Source: Rosa chinensis
Lineage: Eukaryota; Streptophyta; Magnoliopsida; Rosales; Rosaceae
Length of the DNA: 64,000 nt
Reading direction: 5' to 3'
Assembly (NCBI RefSeq): GCF_002994745.2
Contig: NC_037092.1
Location: 76,455,824 to 76,519,823, forward strand
Every line of letters starts with the position of its first letter. The stretch's first letter is position 1. This document shows positions 57,660 to 64,000 of this stretch, one piece after another. The notes below the pieces were generated by a model. The model did no database searches. It saw nothing but the letters and a program-made list of their open reading frames with translations, and was not told where the DNA came from. The translations under genes and the position numbers were made by a program.

Positions 57660-58010
57660 GTGGCAAAAGACATCTCAAGTGGTAGACCCTTCACCTTCAG
57701 GTTTGAGGGTGGGACTTACTCATGAAATTGTCTGCCTCCGAGGTGCTAATATCGTATCATCCCTTATTTAATTATATATATAAAAATTGTGGCGAAAGAC
57801 ATATCCATTGGAGATGTTAGCGCAACTCCAACCATGTGAAGTGTGGCAAAAGACATTTGAAGTGGTAGACCCTTCACCTTCAGATTTGAGGGTGAGACTT
57901 ACTCCCTAGATTTTTTGCCTCCGAAGAGTTAATATCGCTTCATCCCTTATTTAATTATATAAAAAAATGTGGCGAAAAACATATCCATCGGAGATGTTAG
58001 CGCAACTCCG
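57660..58010. repeat. Two direct repeats of about 183 bases
   Basis: Copies start at 57660 and 57843 with GTGGCAAAAGACAT. They contain GTAGACCCTTCACCTTCAG and TTAATATCG-like text with CATCCCTTATTTAATTATAT, and end GAGATGTTAGCGCAACTCC. Each unit combines MITE-like ends with the tail of a retroposon also found at 61913-62030. Confidence 0.7.
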
Positions 58011-58216
58011 GCCACTATGCCCAGCCTTGTTTGAGATCGATCCCTCCACAACTTATCATTCCTATTCCTCCAGATGCTGCACATCAAAACCAATAACTTA
58101 TCAAAGCACTCACCTGACAGAGTAGTAGCTCTCTCCAAGAACCAATCCTTCTAGGATAAAGTAGAAGGCTGAATATAGAAAGGAGAAGCACCTAAAATTC
58201 TTGTGGATAAATGGCA

Positions 58217-58872
58217 TTAACAAAACAAGTGTTCCACTGTTTCAATCTCATTGGAGAAAATGACAGAGCGAAGATCACCAGAATAGCCCTTGGTAGATAA
58301 AGCAGCACGAGTAGGGAGAAGATTCTGAACGGCTCTCCACCTAAATATGGCAACCTTGCTGGGGACTCTGGCCTTCCACAAGGCCCTCCAAACCGATCCA
58401 TATGGATCACCAGAGGAAGAGGAAGCGAACTGATTACCCATGACAAACTCACGAGTGATGGTGTAGACAAACTTTACCGAGAAGAAACCAACTTATCCAA
58501 TTTCCAATCCACTCTATCTTGACCATGCCGTCTACTAAGATGGATATAAAGGACCGGAGTGGCCACATGTGTATCAAAACATAAATGAACAACAACTTCA
58601 TCCCACGACCAAGTGTCCCAATCAATCAAATCCACAACCCGCTCAAAAACTGTATCCAGAGGCCAAATTAGAGTGTGAGCAGAGACAGAAGGTATCCAAT
58701 CCGAGTCACAAATGCCAACAGAACTACCATTGCCAATCCTCCAAGATAAGCCAGCCTGCAAGACTGACCTAGACTCCATAATACTCCTCCAAGAGTAAGA
58801 TGGTCTCTCCCCCATGTCAGCTGTGAGGAACGTTCCATGTGGATAATAAACTACCTTGAAGACTTGAGCCAC
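58217..58872 (-). pseudogene. LINE C-terminal region (zf-RVT), broken
   Basis: Frame 58474-58872 reads SWRSIMESRSVLQAGLSWRI and GICDSDWIPS, typical of the segment after plant LINE RT. Frame 58217-58441 reads WKARVPSKVAIFRWRAVQNL and ETVEHLFC, the zinc-binding part. Confidence 0.8.
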
Positions 58873-59207
58873 AAGAGAACTAGGATGTGTAAGGAGACGC
58901 TAGCCTTGCTTAGCTAGCATGGCAAGATTATGAGCATATAGATGCTTAAATCCCATACCACCCTGTTCTTTAGGAAGACATGTTTGCTCCCAAGATCGCC
59001 AATGGTTTTACGCTTATCATCGGTACTACCCCAAAAAAATTGACAACAACGTTGCTGAAGATCATCACAGAGAAACTTAGGTAGAGCATAACAATTCATA
59101 ACATAATTTGGTAGAGTTTGAGCAACTACCTTGATGAGTAACTCCTTACCTCCAACACTAAGAATCTTAGCACGCCAGCTAATGAGCTTTTTGGTGAGTC
59201 GCTCTTT

Positions 59208-60517
59208 CTAATAGGCAAAGATGGCTGTCTTGTTATGCCCAACATGTATAGGGAGCTCCAAATACAGGCCATGCTCTTTAACACAAGCCACTCCCAAAAT
59301 TGCAGTCAATTGATTTCTCTTATGAAGACTGACATTACCACTAAAGACCACACTTGATTTCTGTAAATTGATGTGTTGACCTGAGGCTTTTGCATACACA
59401 GCTAAGATGTGCTTAAAAGCTAAACACTCACCCACTGAGGCCTCCCCAAATAAAAAACTATCATCTGCAAAAAGAAGATGATGAATAGTGGGTGCCGTGG
59501 GAGACATTTTCAGACCCTTGACCAATCCTTGCTGGACTGACGAAGAGATTAACTCTGAGAGACCTTCTGCACATAGAATAAAAAGATATGGGGAGAGAGG
59601 ATCCCCCTGTCGAATACCCCTAGAAGGCAAGATAAATCCTGTGGGAGAACCATTAATCAGAACAAAATAACTCACTGACTTCACCATAGCCATCACAATC
59701 CTGACCCAATTCGGACAAAATCCCAATCTCACCAAAACTGCTTCCAAATATGGCCATTCCAAAAGATCGTAAGCTTTAGAAATATCAAGTTTTAGGGAGA
59801 AGAAACCATCAACCTGTCTATGGAGCTTCTTCATAAAGTGCGCGATTTTCGTTGCCACCAAAGTGTTATCAGATATCAACCTTCCCGAAACAAAGGCACT
59901 TTGTAGCGGTGAAATAATTTGAGGAAGAATCACCTTCAATCTATTTGCCAAGACCTTTGAAGCAATTTTGTACACAACATTGCATAACCCAATTGGTCAC
60001 AAATTCGAGACAAGTTTAGGCTCTTTGATCTTCGGGATCAATGTGAGGTGAGTGAAGTTAGACTCTTGAGAAATCTGACCCGTATACAAAGGATCTCCCT
60101 GACAGCCATACAAACATCCTTCTCTACAACGTTCCAAAACTTCTGGAAAAAACAAGGAGACATTCCATCTGGGCCTGGAGATTTGGATGGGTGCATTTGG
60201 AACAGGGCTTTCTTAATTTCCTCATCAGAATACGGTGAAGTGAGTTCTGCATTCATATCAATAGAAACCTTGGGCTGCAAACTAGTAATTGTTTCTATAG
60301 CCACCGGATCAAAACCACCAGTTCTAAAAATAGCTTCATAATACCAAATAATCAAATCATTCACCTCAGCCAGATTGGAAGTCCATTGCCTTGCATTATT
60401 AAGTAGACCTTTAACACGATTCCTACATCGCCGATTAGAAGCACAGGCCGTATTACGATCACCATCCTTTAACCATTGAAACCGCGATCTCTGCCTCCAA
60501 TAAGTCTCATTAGCCAA
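59208..60517 (-). pseudogene. LINE reverse transcriptase, two frames
   Basis: Frame 60038-60517 has SRFQWLKDGDRNT and MHPSKSPGPDGMSPCFFQKFW. After a short break, frame 59208-59975 has YKIASKVLANRLK, PLQSAFVSGRLISDN, LDISKAYD, GIRQGDPLSPYLFILCAEGL and the catalytic LLFADDSFLF box. The catalytic residues are kept. Confidence 0.92.
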
Positions 60518-60742
60518 GAGTAATTCATTCAGACGAAACTGTAATGCTTTCTATACCTCAAATTGATGAGGTTCAAAATTCTGCTTCATCAATGCGTCAA
60601 GTTTACGCTGAATCAACTGCATTTCCATCTGTCGCTGCTGAAAAACCCTAAAGTGCCACTGCATATGTAAATGATCACCTGCCTATTTAATCTTTCTTCC
60701 AACCTGAGCCATTGATTCTCTAACAGTTGGGAGCATCCAACC

Positions 60743-61558
60743 CTACTGAACAACATTCCCATAGTCCGAGTGCTGAAGCCACATCTCCTCAAAATGAAAC
60801 TGTTTCGGGGTGCGGTGACTAACCATCAGTTCAGGGCTAACTTCGATAAGAAGAGGGCAGTGGTCCGATCTACTAAGTGGAAGAGTGATACAACGAGAAA
60901 AGGGATATATCTCTCTCCATTGTGTCGTTTGACAAGCCCTATCCAGACACTCTTTCATAAAGCGATTAGACCACTTAAATCAGGGGCCTACAACCCCCAT
61001 ATCCAAGAGCTCGCAATCCACCAGAACTTGACGGAAACGAGCCATCTGTGCTATACTACGCCCCCCCAGACTTGTCAGCCTGACTAAGGATCTCGTTAAA
61101 GTCACCGGCTACAAGCCATGGCAGATGACACTGTGCTGCTAGCGTACGCAGCAGATTCCACGTAGTAAGACGGTTAGCTGTTATGGCAACGCCGTAAATG
61201 CCAGTAAACCTAAATACTCCAGCCGATCCTACAGCCCCCACCTCTGCATCAATATGGTTAACGGAGTAGTTCTGGAGTCGGACAAGACCTCATTGCGCCA
61301 GAAGAGCGCTAATCCCGGACAGTCATCCTTTTTTGATACATAGATAACACCATCGAACCCTATCCGCCGGCGGGCCGAGGTCACTAGATCCGGAGAAGCT
61401 AGGGTTTCTGAGAGAAAAACCAGGCTAGGGTTTTGTTGATGAACAATACTAATGAGGGCATCCTGAGTCTCCGTGTTATTCAGGCCTCGACAATTCCACG
61501 CTATAATCTTAAAAGCTTGCATGAAGATCTGGAACCAGAATGAAGCCGTCACCGGCCT
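60743..61558 (-). pseudogene. LINE AP endonuclease, frameshifted
   Basis: It starts near 61523 with IIAWNCRGLNN and LVFLSET, the first endonuclease boxes. Frame 61056-61241 has FTGIYG and WLVAGDFNEIL. Frame 60743-60958 has LSRSDHCPLLIE, the catalytic His box. Three frames are needed, so it is dead. Confidence 0.88.
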
Positions 61559-61590
61559 AGGGTTTGCTAGAGTGAGAGGGAGAGACTCTC

Positions 61591-61890
61591 CTTTTTTTAA
61601 ATTTTTTTTATTGATGAACTTCAAGAGGAATTTATTCAGTAAAAATAAGAAATGATACAAAGAGAGGGGGCTAAACCAAACCTCTTCTGAAAACAACCTT
61701 TAAGGAATGTGTAAATACTAAATAGGAAAGACCCAAGTAAGAAAGACAGATGCTAAGGACAATGTACAGAGATTTCTGTATTGGACAACTCCTTGCAACT
61801 GTCTCAGTGTTGCTTCAGCGTTAATATTGATAAATTAAGTTTTGATTCTATTAGAGATTTTTTTTTTTTGATACATTAGAGGAGAATCAA
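61591..61890. other. T-rich LINE tail-like and intergenic DNA
   Basis: The plus strand runs TTTTTTTAAATTTTTTTTATTGATG and on into purine-rich DNA. This looks like the tail of a further minus-strand LINE copy, but no domain is visible. Confidence 0.35.
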
Positions 61891-62052
61891 ACTCCAAATC
61901 TAGCTTAATTCCCAAAGTGTGGCAGACCCTTCTCCTTCAGGATTGAGGGTGGGACTTGCTCCCTATATCGTCTGTTTCCGAGGAACTAATATCGCCTAAT
62001 CCCTTATTTGATTAATAAAAAAATAAAAAAACTCCAAATCTAGCCTAATTCC
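61891..62052 (+). mobile_element. Short retroposon with 22-bp TSD and A-rich tail
   Basis: A 22-base sequence beginning ACTCCAAATCTAGC is present at 61891-61912 and 62031-62052 with one mismatch. Between them are 118 bases ending TAATAAAAAAATAAAAAA. The core (GCAGACCCTTCTCCTTCAG) also occurs in the direct repeats at 57660-58010. It is a truncated retroposon end or SINE-like copy. Confidence 0.75.
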
Positions 62053-62059
62053 AACCCAA

Positions 62060-64000
62060 TTAATCCACGTCAAATGTAGGAACTTGAGCTGTAAAGCCAT
62101 TTTTGGCTTGGTATAGTATCCGAGACACAAGGCTTCTGTATGGATCACTCTCTCTTTTTTCCTGCAAATATGCAAGGCAGTTCTCAACATCTGACTTCAC
62201 CTGTAAATACAATTCATGAGCATTTTCCTTGTCTCGTAATTCCTCCTTCCTCCCTGCATATATATATATATATATATATCAACTAATTAATTGACATCAC
62301 AATATAGGTAACCACCCAAGCACATAAAGTTATTAGTTGATCATAGTGGAAACGCTTACCTTCTGTTTCAATTGGTTTCCCAAAATGATGATAAAACCGG
62401 CCAGGAAATTTTGGTAGAATTCCTGGCAAGTATAAAGCTTGGTTTCCTACCTCCCCCCCAGAAGTTGCCCTATGGTCACAAGATGACATCAACATTCAAG
62501 GAGAAAATTATATCCTAAAAGGCATGCTTACTTTGATGAAAGGTATATGGAACTCAACAATAAAACAATATCTTGACAGATCTAGTACCTCACTTTTCCA
62601 GCTAATTTATCCGATAATTCATCTATATATTTCTTGAAGAATGGAATTTTCATCTGGTCTTCATAATCGAATAATACCTGAGGAGAAGAAAACACAACAC
62701 AATTGTTATTCTCATTTTCTGACCATAATGGTTAACTCAATCGAGAATAGAGATAACTTGGAACTGATAAGTGATAGATAAGCAGGGATTAGTCACATGT
62801 AAATTAAGGATTGCTATTGGCTAGGCTTACACAACTCCAATCCACTAAAGAATAGTTTTGATAAGTCGTAACGCTAACACCCTTTCCGGCCGGTTCATTG
62901 AACTTTTATATAATTTTAGGAAAGGCATTATTAGAGCCAAGATTATAGACTTACGTCAGCAAAATCATCCTCTCCAACTGTACCGAAAGGTACGATCTTC
63001 GCGCCAAATCTAGCTGCCATCCTCACAAACTCTGCCCTTTCCGGCCAGAATAACTTATATGCTTCCCCCTGGAAAGTGAAAGTTGAGTTTCGCAAAGCTG
63101 CATGTTACAATATATAGTGACTAGTGACTTAAATTTTCAAGTACGTGCATGGAAATTTAATCCGGTTATGTCCTTGGCATTGTCAAACCAAGCATTAAGT
63201 GAGAGTGAATTCAATACCTTCAAGTGTAAAGCCTCCCGCAATCCACCAGGAAAGAGTAGGAAATGAGACTTTGTAGAGAGAAGCTTAAAAAAGTTTTTTC
63301 CGGAGACAGGAACAGCCCCCGCATGTTTGAGATCGTCAAACATATGCTCAGGTAACCATCCTTGATTCAATTTCATAAACATCGCTGGATGTGCTAAACC
63401 TCTCAGAGGGATGTTTTTTTGTTCTGAAAACATCGTTACCAATGGAAAGAGTTCAAATCCCAGTAACATGTGATAACCAACATACACTACAGGGCCCTCT
63501 AAAGGAATCCCGGCAAAGCCCCTCACTATCTTCCCATCTTCTAAAGTTGAGAGTATAACTGGGCTCATGACTGTGCTAATCCATCTACACACTCATTAAT
63601 AATAAATAATCATGAGATATCAATATTAGAAAAGGAAAACAAAAATAAAGCCTACCTAGGTAAGTATCACCCACCTGTGTTTGTCCAATACATTTTTTAA
63701 TTCAGAAGGTGATAGTGGTATGTAATCTGAAACAAAGTCTCTTTCTTTTGAACGACGATAGACACCAAGCTGCTTGATGACAGTTACCAAATCATGAGCA
63801 GCTTCCTGCCAAAAATTCGATGAACAAATATATGTATTAAAGTGAAACTTACAAAATATTTTAGTTGAAGCGTACATATAATTTAAGCTCATAAACATCT
63901 GGTTCTGAAAAAAGTCCCAACTTAATGCACTGACAAGATCAGATTTCATCTAGCACTAACAAGATCATCCTACCAAGAAGAGGAAATGACCGCAGTCTTC
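62060..64000 (-). CDS. PES-like gene copy C (phytyl ester synthase/acyltransferase), 3' part, apparently intact
   Basis: Visible exons (3' to 5'): 62060-62253, 62360-62469, 62589-62677, 62955-63068, 63218-63584, 63675-63805, and the start of another from 63974 to the window end. All keep GT-AG borders and open frames, and the stop falls at the same place as in copies A and B. The protein covers SKERDFVSDYIPLSPSEL, then the DAGAT-type acyltransferase domain with VYVGYHMLLGFELFP, AVPVSGKNFFKLLSTKSH and LLFPGGLREALHLK, then GILPKFPGRFYHHFGKPIET, ending TAQVPTFDVD. By family it should be a plastid enzyme that moves acyl groups onto phytol or carotenoid alcohols. The hydrolase half and the start lie beyond the window. 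Compared with A and B it has no stop, shift or insertion in this part. Confidence 0.85.
62260..62280. repeat. (TA)n run in an intron of PES copy C
   Basis: About ten TA units next to the exon 14 acceptor. Confidence 0.9.

Larger units (their letters stand above)
58011..61590 (-). mobile_element. Degenerate LINE with endonuclease, RT and zinc-binding region
   Basis: The minus-strand order is endonuclease (61558 to about 60743), reverse transcriptase (60517-59208) and a zf-RVT region (58872-57947). No RNase H is visible; the 3' end is cut near the direct repeats at 58010. Stops and shifts occur between all parts. T-rich DNA and a second tail-like segment from about 61590 suggest another LINE end abutting its 5' side. 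Confidence 0.85.

Overview
The window is nuclear DNA of a flowering plant, most likely a eudicot. Supporting signs are spliceosomal introns, a plant replication-type histone H3 promoter with the CGCGGATC octamer, and dense Copia, LINE, CACTA and MITE insertions. A rosaceous plant is my guess from general similarity only; nothing here proves it. No rRNA, tRNA or CRISPR locus was found.

Host genes are few. (1) A five-exon bZIP transcription factor lies at 7050-10177 (+), with group E features and an apparent GC-AG first intron. (2) An intact intronless histone H3.1 gene lies at 22889-23299 (+). (3) Three tandem minus-strand copies of a 14-exon phytyl-ester-synthase-like gene (alpha/beta hydrolase plus DAGAT-type acyltransferase, PES/ELT family) follow. 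Copy A (24023-32045) and copy B (49002-56913) are pseudogenes. Copy C (62060 to beyond the window end) looks intact as far as it is visible.

The rest is mostly nested transposons. From the left: a Copia element cut by the window edge (1-4925) inside a CACTA terminus (to 5094), then a poly(A)-tailed retroposon (5225-6209). After the bZIP gene come a minus-strand Copia (10535-15140, TSD ATACT), a palindromic MITE (15514-15914), and a 5'-truncated LINE with a 17-bp TSD (16690-18010). Next is a scrambled minus-strand Copia (18324-22455) with a second LINE inside it (18-bp TSD) and an inverted internal segment. PES copy A carries a Copia with two identical-looking LTRs inside exon 11. Then comes an old Copia (32592-40000) containing two solo LTRs of another family, each with a perfect TSD, and cut by a CACTA terminus at 40001. 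Behind that terminus are host-gene fragments and a LINE 3' end. A young full-length but defective Copia follows (42276-48428, TSD CGGTA). PES copy B carries a Copia in exon 6 (TSD CCAAC) and a MITE in exon 10. A degenerate LINE (about 58011-61590) and a short retroposon separate B from C.

The least expected signal is in the 5' leaders of one Copia family (elements at 18324, 32592 and 42276). They carry tandem short hairpins whose stem arms change in a compensatory way. In the two better-preserved leaders the hairpins lie inside a predicted intron that ends just before the gag start codon. The three PES copies show a gene family decaying through stops, frameshifts and independent transposon hits next to one apparently intact copy.
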